From: Candidatus Polarisedimenticolia bacterium
GTDB lineage: Bacteria; Acidobacteriota; Polarisedimenticolia; Gp22-AA2
Assembly (NCBI GenBank): GCA_036001465.1
Contig: DASYUH010000094.1
Span: 1-64,000 of the forward strand
Length of the DNA: 64,000 nt
Direction: 5' to 3'
Every line of letters begins with the position of its first letter. Position 1 is the first letter of the stretch. Positions 17,928 to 26,759 of this stretch are shown here, in pieces. The notes below the pieces were generated by a model. It was not told the DNA's origin. It saw only the letters and a list, made by a program, of their open reading frames with translations, and made no database searches. Position numbers and translations under genes: made by a program.

Positions 17928-20576
17928 CTATTCCTGGCGCAGAGCGATCATGGGATCGACCCGCATCGCGCGCCGCGCGGGCAGGTAGCATGCCAGGAGC
18001 GCGATGGCGCAGAGGAGGACGGACACGGCGGCGAACGTCAGCGGATCGGTCGGCCGCACTCCGAAGAGGAGGCCGCCGAGCAGGCGGGTGAGGGCCAGCG
18101 CGCCCAGCACTCCTATCGCGAGGCCCGCCAGGGTGAGCCGCAGGCCGTGGCCGAGCACCATCCAGAGTATATCGGAGTGCCGCGCGCCGAGCGCGACGCG
18201 CAGGCCGATCTCGGGCGCGCGGCGGCGCACGGCGTAGGACAGCACGCTGTAGATCCCCAGTCCCGCCAGCAGCACGGCGAAGCCGGCGAACAGGGCCAGC
18301 AGCAGCATCGACACCCGCTGGTGCGCCAGGGAATCCTCCATGAAGGCCTCGAGCGTCATCACCTCGAGGACCGGCTGCTCGGCATCCACTTGCCGGATGG
18401 CCGCGGTCACCGCGGGAACGATGTCCCCTGATTGCGGCCGCCCGCGGACCACGACCGACATCCAGGTCTGCGGCATCTGGGCCAGCGGGACGTAGAGGGT
18501 GGGGGATGCCTGCGTGTCCGCGAGTCCTTCCAGCTTCACGTCCCCCGCGACGCCCACGACCTCCCGCGGGACGCCGGGATAGAAGGACAGGGTCAGCCGC
18601 CTGCCGATGGGGTCCTCGTCCGGCCAGAAGCGCCGCGCCATCGATTCGCTGACGAGCACGATCCCGGGCCGGCCCGTGACGTCCGCCTCGCCGACGTCGC
18701 GGCCGCGCAGAAGCGGGATCTGCATCGCGCGCAGGTAGCCCGGCGTCAGCACGCGGACCGCGACCTCCGGCTGCTCGGAGAGGGCGGCCGCCGCGTGCCC
18801 CTCGATGGCCACGGGCTGCGTCGAGCCGCGCCCGGCCATGGGCAGCTGGTTGACGGCCCCGGCCGAGTCGATCCCGGGCTGGGCGCGCACGCGTTCCAGC
18901 GCCCGGTCGAAGAAGTCGATCTGCTGCGCCGGGGTGGCGTACCGGGTGGCGGGGATCGCCAGGAACAGGCTCAGGACGCCCCGCGGATCGAAGCCCGGAT
19001 CCACGGCGCGCAGCACCGCGAGGGTCCGGATCATCAGCCCCGCGCCGACCAGCAGGACCAGGGACAGCGCCACCTCCACGATCACGAGCGCGCCGCGCGT
19101 GCGGTGGCCTCCGGAATCGGAGGCGGTCCTGCCCATGCCCTGTTTCAGCGCCTCGCTCAGATTGACCTTCATCAGCCGCAGGGCCGGCACGAGGCCCGCC
19201 GCGAGGCCGGTGAGGACGGAGATCAGCAGGGTGAAGCCCAGCGCGCGGGCATCCACGCGGACCTCGGAGGAGCGCGGCAGCGACTCGCCGAGAAACGCGA
19301 CGATGCCGTCGACCCCTTCGCGCGCCAGGAACAGCCCGAGCGCCCCGCCGGCCAGAGCGAGCACGACGTTCTCGCAGAGGACCTGCTGCAGCACGCGGCC
19401 CCGGCTCGCCCCGAGCGCCGCCCGCAGGGCGATCTCCTTGCGCCTCGCCAGCGTCCGCGCCAGGACCAGGCTGGCGACGTTGGCGCACGCGATGAGCAGG
19501 ACCAGGCTCACGGCCGCGAACAGCACCAGGAGCGCCGGCCGCACCTCTCCGACCATCTCGTCGCGCAGCGGCACGATCAGCGCTCCCCAACCCTTGTTGT
19601 CCGCCGGATACCGCTGCTCGAGCCGCCGGGAGATCGAGTCCATCTCCGCCTGGGCCTGCGCCACGGTCACGCCCGGCTTCAACCGGGCGACGGCCCGGTA
19701 GTCGTGCATGCCGCGCACCTGGCGCTCGGCGTCGGACCAGGCCAGCGGGGTCCACAGATCCGCCCAGCGCGGAAACCCGAACCCCGCCGGCATCACGCCG
19801 ACGATCGTGTAGCTCTCGCCGCCCAGGCGGATCGTCTTTCCCACGACGCCCGGCTCCGATCCCAGGCGGGACCGCCAGAAGCGATGGCCGAGGACCGCGA
19901 CCTTGTTCTTTCCCGGGGATTCCTCGTCCGGCGCGAAGGTCCGACCCAGGAGGGGGCGCGCGCGCAGCACCGCGAACAGGTCGGGCGCCACCTCGCCGGC
20001 GGTCACCGCCACCGGCCGATCGCCGTCCATCCAACCGAACGTCGTGGAACCGTACGCCGCCATGGCTTCGAACACGTGATTCTGCGCGCGCCAGTCGAGG
20101 TAGTTGGCCGGCGAGACGCTGAACCGGGTGAACCCCGGAAAGCTCTCGGGCGGAGGCGTGTGCCACACCTGGACGATCCGATCGGCCCCTTCGTACGGGA
20201 GCGGCCGCAGCAACACCGCGTTCACCAGGCTGAAGATGGCCGTGTTCGCCCCGATTCCCAGCGCCAGCGTGAGCACCGCCACCGCGGTGAAGCCCGGGTT
20301 CTTGCGGAGCCCCCGGAGCGCGTATCGGACGTCCCGGGCCAGGCTTTCGAGCCAGGGGACGCCCCGGCGCTCCCGGCACGCCTCGCGGACCTGCTCGACG
20401 CCTCCCAGATCGATGAGCGCGCGGCGGCGCGCCTCATCGGGGCTCATCCCGCGGCGCAGGTTGTCGTCGACGTGCATCTGGAGATGGCTCTCCATCTCGT
20501 CCGCGAGGTCCCGATCGAGCCTCCCCCCGTGCAGCGGCCCGCCGAGCCTCGACACCCAGGAGCGCAGGCGGCTCAC
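17928..20576 (-). CDS. ADOP-family ABC transporter permease
   Basis: An 882-residue paralogue of the permease at 12259: N-terminal [15 protein letters not shown], first helix with [20 protein letters not shown], MacB-type periplasmic domains and two FtsX blocks ([20 protein letters not shown] and the C-terminal [15 protein letters not shown]). The start is a GTG at 20574-20576 that overlaps the padR2 stop (sequence GTGA) and follows GGGGAGGAG, so translation is coupled. The reading frame stays open upstream but those residues are shadow coding inside padR2. Probably under padR2 control; substrate unknown. Confidence 0.9.
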   Translation of the reverse strand: MSRLRSWVSRLGGPLHGGRLDRDLADEMESHLQMHVDDNLRRGMSPDEARRRALIDLGGVEQVREACRERRGVPWLESLARDVRYALRGLRKNPGFTAVAVLTLALGIGANTAIFSLVNAVLLRPLPYEGADRIVQVWHTPPPESFPGFTRFSVSPANYLDWRAQNHVFEAMAAYGSTTFGWMDGDRPVAVTAGEVAPDLFAVLRARPLLGRTFAPDEESPGKNKVAVLGHRFWRSRLGSEPGVVGKTIRLGGESYTIVGVMPAGFGFPRWADLWTPLAWSDAERQVRGMHDYRAVARLKPGVTVAQAQAEMDSISRRLEQRYPADNKGWGALIVPLRDEMVGEVRPALLVLFAAVSLVLLIACANVASLVLARTLARRKEIALRAALGASRGRVLQQVLCENVVLALAGGALGLFLAREGVDGIVAFLGESLPRSSEVRVDARALGFTLLISVLTGLAAGLVPALRLMKVNLSEALKQGMGRTASDSGGHRTRGALVIVEVALSLVLLVGAGLMIRTLAVLRAVDPGFDPRGVLSLFLAIPATRYATPAQQIDFFDRALERVRAQPGIDSAGAVNQLPMAGRGSTQPVAIEGHAAAALSEQPEVAVRVLTPGYLRAMQIPLLRGRDVGEADVTGRPGIVLVSESMARRFWPDEDPIGRRLTLSFYPGVPREVVGVAGDVKLEGLADTQASPTLYVPLAQMPQTWMSVVVRGRPQSGDIVPAVTAAIRQVDAEQPVLEVMTLEAFMEDSLAHQRVSMLLLALFAGFAVLLAGLGIYSVLSYAVRRRAPEIGLRVALGARHSDILWMVLGHGLRLTLAGLAIGVLGALALTRLLGGLLFGVRPTDPLTFAAVSVLLCAIALLACYLPARRAMRVDPMIALRQE

Positions 20577-20917
20577 CGGGACTCCTCCCCGGGCGACAGG
20601 AAGCGCGCGAGGATGGAGGTGGCCCGCTCCCAGTCCCGGGCTTCCCTGCCGAGGTGCCTTCGGCCGGCGCGCGTCAGCGTGTAGAACTTCGCGCGGCGGT
20701 TGTGGTCCGAGGTCCCCCACTCCGACGAGATGAAGCCTTCCTGCTCGAGCTTGATCAGGGCGGGATAGAGGGTGCCGTAGTTGACCAGCAGCCTGTCGCC
20801 GCTCGTCTGCTCGATGCGGCGCGCGATCCCGTAGCCGTGCAGCGGCCCCAGAGTGTCCAGGGTCTTGAGCACCATCAGGGCCAGCGTCCCCTTCCAGACA
20901 TCGGTCTTCTCGCCCAA
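20573..20917 (-). CDS. PadR-family transcriptional regulator
   Basis: A 114-residue PadR repressor: [51 protein letters not shown] and wing [13 protein letters not shown]. It begins at a TTG (20915-20917) placed 4 nt after AGGAGG. It is the first gene of the padR2-adop2 unit and overlaps adop2 by 4 nt. Two palindromes in its promoter suggest autoregulation. The family responds to small ligands or protein partners; the ligand here is unknown. Confidence 0.92.
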   Translation of the reverse strand: MGEKTDVWKGTLALMVLKTLDTLGPLHGYGIARRIEQTSGDRLLVNYGTLYPALIKLEQEGFISSEWGTSDHNRRAKFYTLTRAGRRHLGREARDWERATSILARFLSPGEESR

Positions 20918-20920
20918 GGC

Positions 20921-20980
20921 TCCTCCTATGGGAAAACCATAGAGAGGATAGTCCGTTCCCTATGGGAATGCAATAGGGAG
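20921..20980 (-). promoter_or_regulatory. padR2 promoter with paired palindromic operators
   Basis: Reading the minus strand: -35 TTGCAT (20968-20973), a 17-nt spacer and -10 TATCCT (20945-20950). Two palindromes are present. CTATGG-5nt-CCATAG (20926-20942) lies in the untranslated leader and runs into the ribosome site. The other, CCCTAT...ATAGGG (20958-20978) with internal TTCCC-3nt-GGGAA (20956-20968), fills the -35/-10 spacer. The shared core is CCTATGGGAA. The layout fits a repressor that blocks polymerase at two sites. Confidence 0.68.
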
Positions 20981-21031
20981 TTGCGTCGCCGCCTCCGTCC
21001 GCCGCGCAATGGGCCCCATCGAGAGGAGAGC

Positions 21032-21299
21032 ATGAAGGACGATCCCATCGACCCAGGGCGCTGGCGGCGCCTCTCGGAGATCCTGGACCAGGCGCTCGCG
21101 CGGCCCGTCGAGGAGCGCCCCGCCGTCGTCCGCGCCGCCTGTGCGGGAGACACGGCGCTTCTGCCAGGCGGAAGCGCTCCTTGCCGGAAGCGAGGCCCCG
21201 GACGGCCTCCTCGACCGCCCGCTCGCGGGAGGCTTCGGCGAGCGGCGACCCAATTTCAAGGCGATTTTCGCCCGGGCCCGGAAGAACCCGGGCGGGTAG
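21032..21299 (+). pseudogene. remnant of a serine/threonine kinase gene (frameshifted)
   Basis: An ATG at 21032 with AGAGGAG upstream opens a peptide beginning [20 protein letters not shown], which is the typical N-terminal extension of acidobacterial serine/threonine kinases. After [10 protein letters not shown] near 21165 the sense frame moves by one base. In the new frame it continues [20 protein letters not shown] and stops at TAG 21297-21299, before any kinase domain. The ATP-binding and catalytic regions are missing altogether. It looks like a 5-prime stub of a lost kinase gene divergent from padR2. Confidence 0.6.
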
Positions 21300-21307
21300 G
21301 AGGGCCG

Positions 21308-21625
21308 TTACACCACGACGGCCGTGCCGCTGACGCTCACCATCAGCATGCTGCCGTTCTGGCCGACGACCTCGTAGTCGAGGTCGATCCCGACGACGGC
21401 GTTGGCCCCGAGGCGCTTCGCCTCCGCCTGCAGCTCTTCGAAGGCGACGCGGCGGGCCTCTCCCAGCTCCTTCTCGTAAGCCGCCGATCGTCCGCCGATG
21501 ACGTCGCGCACGGTCGCCATGATGTCCCGGAAGAGATTGGCCCCGAGGATCGCCTCGCCGGTCACGATGCCGCGATACTCCCGGATGGACTTGCCTTCGA
21601 TGCTCGGTGTGGTCGTCAGGATCAT
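21308..21625 (-). CDS. YbjQ/UPF0145-family putative heavy-metal-binding protein
   Basis: A 105-residue protein with the YbjQ family pattern: [59 protein letters not shown] and a C-terminal strand [15 protein letters not shown]. The family forms small beta-rich pentamers of unsettled function; metal binding is only proposed. The ATG at 21625 follows GGAGGTGA. The frame is open far upstream, but that part reads as a shadow of the SdpI gene. It lies 101 nt after sdpI on the same strand and ends against the kinase remnant. Confidence 0.88.
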   Translation of the reverse strand: MILTTTPSIEGKSIREYRGIVTGEAILGANLFRDIMATVRDVIGGRSAAYEKELGEARRVAFEELQAEAKRLGANAVVGIDLDYEVVGQNGSMLMVSVSGTAVVV

Positions 21626-21726
21626 CGAGGTCACCTCCAGATTACGGTCAGCGTCTCTGAAGCATACGCAGAATGGCGCCGCCGGGTTCCCGGCCCGAGG
21701 GCCGCGCTTCGGTGAGCGTCCCCCGA

Positions 21727-22374
21727 TCAGATCTCTCCACGGCCGGCCAGCCTCTTGTACAGGACGAGCGAGTAGACCACCGGCACCAGGATGCCCGTCG
21801 AGAAGACGACCAGGGCGGCGACGAACGGCACGCCGAGAAAGACGGCGACGGCCCCCAGGAGCCCCACGGCGAAGAACAGGCGGGCGGCCAGCCGGTGCGT
21901 GTCGTTCCACACGCGCTCGCTGGCCAGGGTCCAGGGCGTCCGGACACCGATCCAGAAATTCCGGCGTACCCTTCCCAGGACGTTGCCGAGGAACGCGAGG
22001 AGCAGGAAGATCCCGCCGAACAGGATCCGGACGGGGTCGGCGGCGTCGGATCGCGCGGACCAGACGATCGCCCCGTGGACGTACGCGAAAAACGCGACGA
22101 CCAGGACCATGATGTACAGGTAGGTGGCCCGGAACGAGTCCACCTCGAAGTGCCGTGGCGACAGCCATTGCAGGATCCGGAACAGCCCGATCATCCCGAC
22201 CATGAGCGCCGGCATCAGGAAAAGCGCCACGGCCTTGGGTCCGTAACCGTCGACCTGTCCGTTCAGGTCCCAGTGCATCGGGATCGTCTCCGGCAGCTGC
22301 GGATAGAAGACCAGCGATGCTCCCAGGGCCGCCGCCACCAGGGCCGCCGACACGACGTAATAGACACGGGTCAT
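21727..22374 (-). CDS. sdpI: SdpI-family membrane protein (DUF1648 plus SdpI)
   Basis: A 215-residue protein with about six membrane segments. The N-terminus is a DUF1648 unit ([21 protein letters not shown]); the C-terminal half is SdpI-like ([23 protein letters not shown]). In Bacillus, SdpI gives immunity to the SdpC toxin and sequesters the SdpR repressor at the membrane. No sdpC-like gene is visible here, so immunity to foreign peptides or envelope-stress sensing are both possible. The start overlaps the sdpR stop by 4 nt (ATGA), which shows coupling. Confidence 0.9.
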   Translation of the reverse strand: MTRVYYVVSAALVAAALGASLVFYPQLPETIPMHWDLNGQVDGYGPKAVALFLMPALMVGMIGLFRILQWLSPRHFEVDSFRATYLYIMVLVVAFFAYVHGAIVWSARSDAADPVRILFGGIFLLLAFLGNVLGRVRRNFWIGVRTPWTLASERVWNDTHRLAARLFFAVGLLGAVAVFLGVPFVAALVVFSTGILVPVVYSLVLYKRLAGRGEI

Positions 22375-22655
22375 GGCGTCCTCCTTTTCTTACCGTCCCC
22401 GAACAGATCCCAGAGCCACGACAGCGCCTCCTGAACCACGGTCGCGTCCAGGGCGTAGAAGATCTGCTGCCCCTCGCGCCTCGAGGTGATGAGATCCGCC
22501 TCCTTGAGGACCGCGAAATGGTGCGACATCGAAGGCTTGGTCATGTCGAACCGTTCGGCGATCCGCCCGGCGCTCATCTCGCCGCGCCCCAGGAGCCTCA
22601 GGATTTCCCTTCGCGTCGGGTCGGCCAGTGCCTTGAAGATCCGGTTCGAGGTCAT
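22371..22655 (-). CDS. sdpR: ArsR/SdpR-family autorepressor
   Basis: A 94-residue winged-helix repressor: [20 protein letters not shown], recognition region [19 protein letters not shown] and wing [13 protein letters not shown]. No cysteine metal box of the ArsR type is present, which agrees with SdpR, a repressor controlled by capture at SdpI rather than by metal. It is the first gene of sdpR-sdpI. A perfect dyad upstream is the likely operator. Confidence 0.9.
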   Translation of the reverse strand: MTSNRIFKALADPTRREILRLLGRGEMSAGRIAERFDMTKPSMSHHFAVLKEADLITSRREGQQIFYALDATVVQEALSWLWDLFGDGKKRRTP

Positions 22656-22673
22656 GGGGTCCGGAATTCTTAG

Positions 22674-22716
22674 TTAGACGGATGTCTAAATATCATCCCG
22701 GCGGCAGGCGTGTCAA
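22674..22716 (-). promoter_or_regulatory. sdpRI promoter and operator
   Basis: On the minus strand: -35 TTGACA (22711-22716), a 16-nt spacer, -10 GATATT (22689-22694), then the perfect dyad TTAGAC-4nt-GTCTAA (22674-22689), which touches the -10 and covers the expected transcription start. This is a classic position for ArsR-family repression. It lies only about 15 nt beyond the end of the alkaline phosphatase gene, so sdpRI has its own promoter. Confidence 0.7.
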
Positions 22717-22730
22717 GGGACGGGGCCGGT

Positions 22731-24095
22731 CTACCGGCCGGGAGGCTTCCCCTCCAGGTGCTCCCGGAGGATGGTGTAGATCGTGGTGTTCTCGACGGTG
22801 CCGTGGACGCGATCGGCGCCGGCCCCCCAGGCGTAGAGGGGGACGTCGACACCCGTGTGCGCGGCGCTGCCGAGGGGGAGTCCGGAAGGGCGCGGGTCGT
22901 CCGCCCCATGGGGGGGCCAGTGTGTCTGCTTCTTCGTCCCGGGTCCGCTCGAGAAGGTGACCACCGGGTAAGGCTCGTCCTCCTTCCCGCCCGAGGGATC
23001 GCCATAGGTGGACCAGATGCCGTCCTTCTCGTCGGGATAGCCGTTCAACGCCAGGCCGCCGGTCTCGTGGTCGGCGGTCACGAGAACGAGCGTCGATTTC
23101 GGATCGAGGGTGTCGACCGCGTAACCGATCGCCTCGTCGAAGGCGGCGGTTTCGTCGACCAGGGTGCGCGCCCAGTTGGCATGGCCGGCGTGGTCGATCC
23201 GTCCCCCCTCGACCATCAGGAAGAACGGCTGCCCGGTCCTGCGCAGCGCGTCGATCGCGAAGCGCGTCATCTCGACGAGCGTCGGCGCGGTGCCCGCCGC
23301 GGGATCGCCGACCGGCTCCCCGCCTCCGCCGCCGACGGCGCCAGCGGCACCCGGCTCCCCGGCGGCCTCCCCGGCCGGGCGCGCCCTGGCCGCTTCGATC
23401 TCAGGCTGGTACGGGAGGTAGCCGTCGGCGAACAGGCCGAGGATGCGGCGATCGAGGCCGCCCATGCCCCGCATGGCCTCGGCCGTCTCGACGATGGTGA
23501 AGCCGGCCGCCTGCGCCTCCGCCCTGACATCGTCCGGGAAATACTTCCGCCCGCCCCCCAGCAGGAGGTCGAAGCCGCAGCCGGCCGTCTGCCGCGCGAT
23601 CCCCGCCTCGTTCTCGCGGTCCTTCTCCTGGGCATAGAACGCCGCCGGAGTGGCGTGGGTGATGGTCGTGGTCGTGACCAGCCCGACTCGCAGGCCGCGT
23701 TTCTTCGCCCAGACGGCTATCGACTCGAGCTTCCTGCCGTCGGTCTTGCCGTAGACGGCCGAAGCGTCCTCGCACAGGATTCCGTTGGCGGTCTTCTGGC
23801 CGCACGCCATGGCGCTCGCCGCGGCGGCCGAGTCGGTGACCGGGCTGTCGGACGAGTGCGTGCGGGACAGGGCGGTGTACGGGAGCGCGTCCATGCGCAG
23901 CCGGCCTCCCGATCCACCGCGCGCCACGCGCGTGACGGTCACGTAGGCCGGCCCCATCCCGTCGCCGATGAACAGGACGGCGCTACGCTTGGGGCCGGGT
24001 GCGGCGCACACGACCGCCATCACGCCGGCGACGGCGAGGAGGATTGCGAAGAGACTACGGACCCATGAACTTCCGCGGGCTGGCCGTCCGGGCAT
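22731..24095 (-). CDS. alkaline phosphatase (PhoA superfamily)
   Basis: A 454-residue secreted phosphomonoesterase. An N-terminal signal or anchor (LFAILLAVAGVMAVVCAA) is followed by the metal site VLFIGDGMG (Asp45), the nucleophile in PVTDSAAAASAMACG (Ser89), the second metal motif TTTITHATPAAF, the metal motif VEGGRIDHAGHAN, DHETGG, and a C-terminal HTGVDVPLYAWG that provides the last His ligand. All expected ligands are seen. The ATG at 24095 follows GGGAGG. It releases phosphate from organic esters in the periplasm. No Pho box was recognised. Confidence 0.92.
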   Translation of the reverse strand: MPGRPARGSSWVRSLFAILLAVAGVMAVVCAAPGPKRSAVLFIGDGMGPAYVTVTRVARGGSGGRLRMDALPYTALSRTHSSDSPVTDSAAAASAMACGQKTANGILCEDASAVYGKTDGRKLESIAVWAKKRGLRVGLVTTTTITHATPAAFYAQEKDRENEAGIARQTAGCGFDLLLGGGRKYFPDDVRAEAQAAGFTIVETAEAMRGMGGLDRRILGLFADGYLPYQPEIEAARARPAGEAAGEPGAAGAVGGGGGEPVGDPAAGTAPTLVEMTRFAIDALRRTGQPFFLMVEGGRIDHAGHANWARTLVDETAAFDEAIGYAVDTLDPKSTLVLVTADHETGGLALNGYPDEKDGIWSTYGDPSGGKEDEPYPVVTFSSGPGTKKQTHWPPHGADDPRPSGLPLGSAAHTGVDVPLYAWGAGADRVHGTVENTTIYTILREHLEGKPPGR

Positions 24096-24160
24096 GCGTG
24101 CCTCCCTGGCGATGCGACACCGAAGCGCGGGAGATTAGCACGGGTGGGACGGGAGCGGGA

Positions 24161-26356
24161 TCAGGTTCCCGACGGTCTCCTGATCGGGAACGGCAGGACG
24201 TTCGGATTCATTTCGAGACGGGCGTTCTTCCGCGCCGCCTTGTTCTGGTACATGTTGTGGTCGGCGCGGACCAGGAGATCCTCGAACCCCTCGCCGTCCT
24301 GCGGGAAGAGCGCGATGCCGATCGACAGGCCGGAGCGCGCCACGTTCCCTTCCTCCAGGCGGAGCCTGAACAGGTCCACCGCCTGCTGCAGCCGCTCGGC
24401 CAGCAGGGCGGCCTGGGCGAACCCGGTCATGGGAAGCAGGGCGGCGAACTCGTCCCCCGACAGGCGGACCAGGATGTCGCGCTCGCGCAGGTGGCTTTTC
24501 AGCACGCGACTGATCTCGGAGAGGTACCGATCTCCGACGTGGTGCCCGAAACGGTCGTTGATCACCTTGAAGTTGTCGAGGTCGGCCTCGAGGAACGCCA
24601 TCGGCTGGCCCGCCTGCTGAGAGCGGACTTTCTCCTGCTCGAACACCTGCCGCAGGTAGCGTGAATTCGGCAGGTTGGTCAGGCCGTCGGTGAGGGCGGA
24701 CTCCTGGGTCTCGGCGAACAGGGTGCCGTTGCGCACCGCGGCCGCGGCCAGGCGGACGATGATGTCCATCATGCGGATGTGATCGTCCAGGCACGTCACC
24801 CCTTTGGGGAAGTAGAGCGTGATCACGCCCAGGACCTGCCCGTCGTGGATCAGGGGGAAGGCCGCGGCGGTCGAGTATTCCGAGAGATCGAGGCCGGCCC
24901 CGGCGAGGTCGAGATCGACGCTTTGCGAGAAGCGGTTGCTCTTCTGCAGCGCCGCCCAGCCGGTGATCCCCTCACCCACCCTGAGCGCCCGCCCGCGCAG
25001 GTTCTCGACGTTCGCCCCCGAGACGAAGCGCGCCGACAGGCTGTCGCTGTGATCCTCCAGGAGGTAGATCACGCACGATCGGAACGGCACCAGCTGGCCG
25101 ATCTTGCCGGCGACGAGGTCCAGCACCTCCGGCAGGCGGAGCGACGAGCCGAGCGACTGGGCGATCTCATACAGCGAATAGACCTCGCGGTGCGCCGAGG
25201 AGATCGTGCTCAGGACGGCGGTCTGCCGCCCGACGATCGCCCCGCTCTCGTCCCGCTCCAGCCAGATGTTCGATTGGGCCACACCTTGCTGCAGGGCATC
25301 GAGCGGACCGGGAATGCCCGGCGATGACGGCCCTTCCCGGTCGCCGCCCGGACCGGCTGGCACGGCGCCGGCAGGACCGGCGTAGACGTCGTCGATTCTC
25401 TCGGCGCCGATCCCGCGGTGCAGGCTTTCCCCGAACCCCCCGGGGTCGCTCTGCGAGCCGGCCGGCACGCCGCTCCACAGCCCCAGGATGTCGGCGGCCT
25501 CGAGCGGTCCGGACGCGGCGTCGCCCGGGACGGCCGGGCCGGTGGCCCCCTGGGACGCGCGGTACGGCGACACGATGAGCCGTCCCAGGTTCCGCCGGAG
25601 CGTCGTCACCACCGCCGGGTCGAATTGCATCCCCGACCAGGCCTCGATCAGGGCGCAGGCCTCCTCCGGCGATTTGCGCCCGCGGTAGGCGCGATCGGAG
25701 GTCAGCGCCTCGAAGGCGTCGGCCACCGCCAGAACGCGGGCGGCCAGGGGAATCGCCTCCCCCTTCAGCCCGTCCGGGTATCCGGAGCCGTCCCAGCGCT
25801 CGTGGTGGTGCCGGACCGCGGGGACGACCGGGTAGGGAAAGTTGACGTGCGCCAGGATGTCGGCGGCCACCGCGGGGTGCGCCTTGACCTTCTGGAACTC
25901 CATGTCGGTGAGCTTCCCCGGCTTGTGCAGCAGGTGGTCCGGGATCGCCAGCTTGCCGATGTCGTGCAAAAGGGCCGCGGCGCGGACGGCCTCGAACTCC
26001 AGGCGCGGGACCTTCATGAGGCGCGCCAGCTCCATCGCGTAGGCCTGCACGCGGCGGGTGCGTCCCTGCGCATGCGGGTCCTTAGCGTCGATGGCCATGG
26101 CCAGGGCCTCGATGGTCGACAGGTGGACCTGCATCAGATCGTCCAGCCGCCTGAGCGTCGCGGAGGCGTTGCGCTTGTAGGCGCGGTAGACCAGGACCGC
26201 GAGCGCCACGATGGGCGGAATGACGGTGCACGACACGATCCCGATCGAGCCGATCAGGAGCAGGGACACGGCGGCCGCCGTGGTCCCCAGAAGGGCGGCT
26301 CCCGCCGCCGCGACCGCCATCAGGTAGAGACGTCCTCCCGGTCCGCTGGTTCTCAT
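24161..26356 (-). CDS. c-di-GMP metabolising protein: HD-GYP, GAF and GGDEF domains
   Basis: A 731-residue protein. Two membrane helices lie at about 10-60 (LLGTTAAAVSLLLIGSIG, CTVIPPIVALAVLVYRAY). An HD-GYP domain spans about 70-250 with HDIGKLAIPDH near 130 and HHERWDGSGYPDGL near 185, the residues of a c-di-GMP phosphodiesterase. A Gly/Pro-rich linker leads to a GAF domain at about 385-520. A C-terminal GGDEF domain has FLEADLDNFKVINDRFGHH and the active-site variant SGDEF near 632, still compatible with diguanylate cyclase activity. Opposing activities in one protein imply one is gated, perhaps by GAF. The ATG at 26356 follows AAGGAGAG. A structured leader of about 320 nt precedes it. Confidence 0.92.
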   Translation of the reverse strand: MRTSGPGGRLYLMAVAAAGAALLGTTAAAVSLLLIGSIGIVSCTVIPPIVALAVLVYRAYKRNASATLRRLDDLMQVHLSTIEALAMAIDAKDPHAQGRTRRVQAYAMELARLMKVPRLEFEAVRAAALLHDIGKLAIPDHLLHKPGKLTDMEFQKVKAHPAVAADILAHVNFPYPVVPAVRHHHERWDGSGYPDGLKGEAIPLAARVLAVADAFEALTSDRAYRGRKSPEEACALIEAWSGMQFDPAVVTTLRRNLGRLIVSPYRASQGATGPAVPGDAASGPLEAADILGLWSGVPAGSQSDPGGFGESLHRGIGAERIDDVYAGPAGAVPAGPGGDREGPSSPGIPGPLDALQQGVAQSNIWLERDESGAIVGRQTAVLSTISSAHREVYSLYEIAQSLGSSLRLPEVLDLVAGKIGQLVPFRSCVIYLLEDHSDSLSARFVSGANVENLRGRALRVGEGITGWAALQKSNRFSQSVDLDLAGAGLDLSEYSTAAAFPLIHDGQVLGVITLYFPKGVTCLDDHIRMMDIIVRLAAAAVRNGTLFAETQESALTDGLTNLPNSRYLRQVFEQEKVRSQQAGQPMAFLEADLDNFKVINDRFGHHVGDRYLSEISRVLKSHLRERDILVRLSGDEFAALLPMTGFAQAALLAERLQQAVDLFRLRLEEGNVARSGLSIGIALFPQDGEGFEDLLVRADHNMYQNKAARKNARLEMNPNVLPFPIRRPSGT

Positions 26357-26677
26357 GCTCTCCTTGAGTATGCCGGACAGAGCTCCGGCGTTCCCTGTAA
26401 TCGCAACGCGCGTGCCATCACGTCACGCACCGAATCACGCTTTCGGGCCGGCCGCGCAACTGATTGAAGACGCGCCTCTTGGGGCGCGCTGCTGCGGACG
26501 TTTCGCCAGGGCTGCCGGCCAGCTGACGCCGCCTTGGGCATGTGCCTGCCCGGGAACTGAACACGTTTTTCCGGCGGAACGCCGGCGGCGTCGCAAGTGC
26601 GGCAGGTGCAGTGGTTGACGCTTCGGCCGGCTGTCCAGAACAGGGCATCCAGAGGCCATGTTGTGCAGATTCCGAGC
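26357..26677 (-). other. non-coding leader of the HD-GYP/GGDEF gene
   Basis: There is no credible gene here on either strand. Minus-strand hairpins are visible: GCGCGCC/GGCGCGT (within 26472-26492), GCCGGA/TCCGGC just upstream of the ribosome site (within 26371-26388), and CCGGCG/CGCCGG (within 26571-26585). The conserved core of a GEMM riboswitch was looked for and not found. It may be a long untranslated leader, or it may hold an unrecognised RNA. Confidence 0.35.
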
Positions 26678-26717
26678 AAAGAAAAGGGCCGGTCCCTCTG
26701 TCGCGACGGGACCGGCC
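26678..26717 (-). terminator. intrinsic terminator after the membrane-sensor gene
   Basis: On the minus strand a perfect 10-bp stem, GGCCGGTCCC (26708-26717) with GGGACCGGCC (26687-26696) around an 11-nt loop, is followed by CTTTTCTTT. A second 7-bp hairpin (TCGCAGG/CCTGCGA) stands just upstream near 26720-26740. Together they would end the protease/membrane-protein transcript before the HD-GYP gene. Confidence 0.72.
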
Positions 26718-26759
26718 GGTCGCAGGGTTCGCCTGCGAGTCAGCTCATGAACCTTTCGC

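Noticed and set aside
26401-26640. A second GEMM riboswitch before the HD-GYP/GGDEF gene
   Set aside because: The conserved GGCAAACC-like and GACGCAAAGCC-like blocks are missing; only generic hairpins remain.
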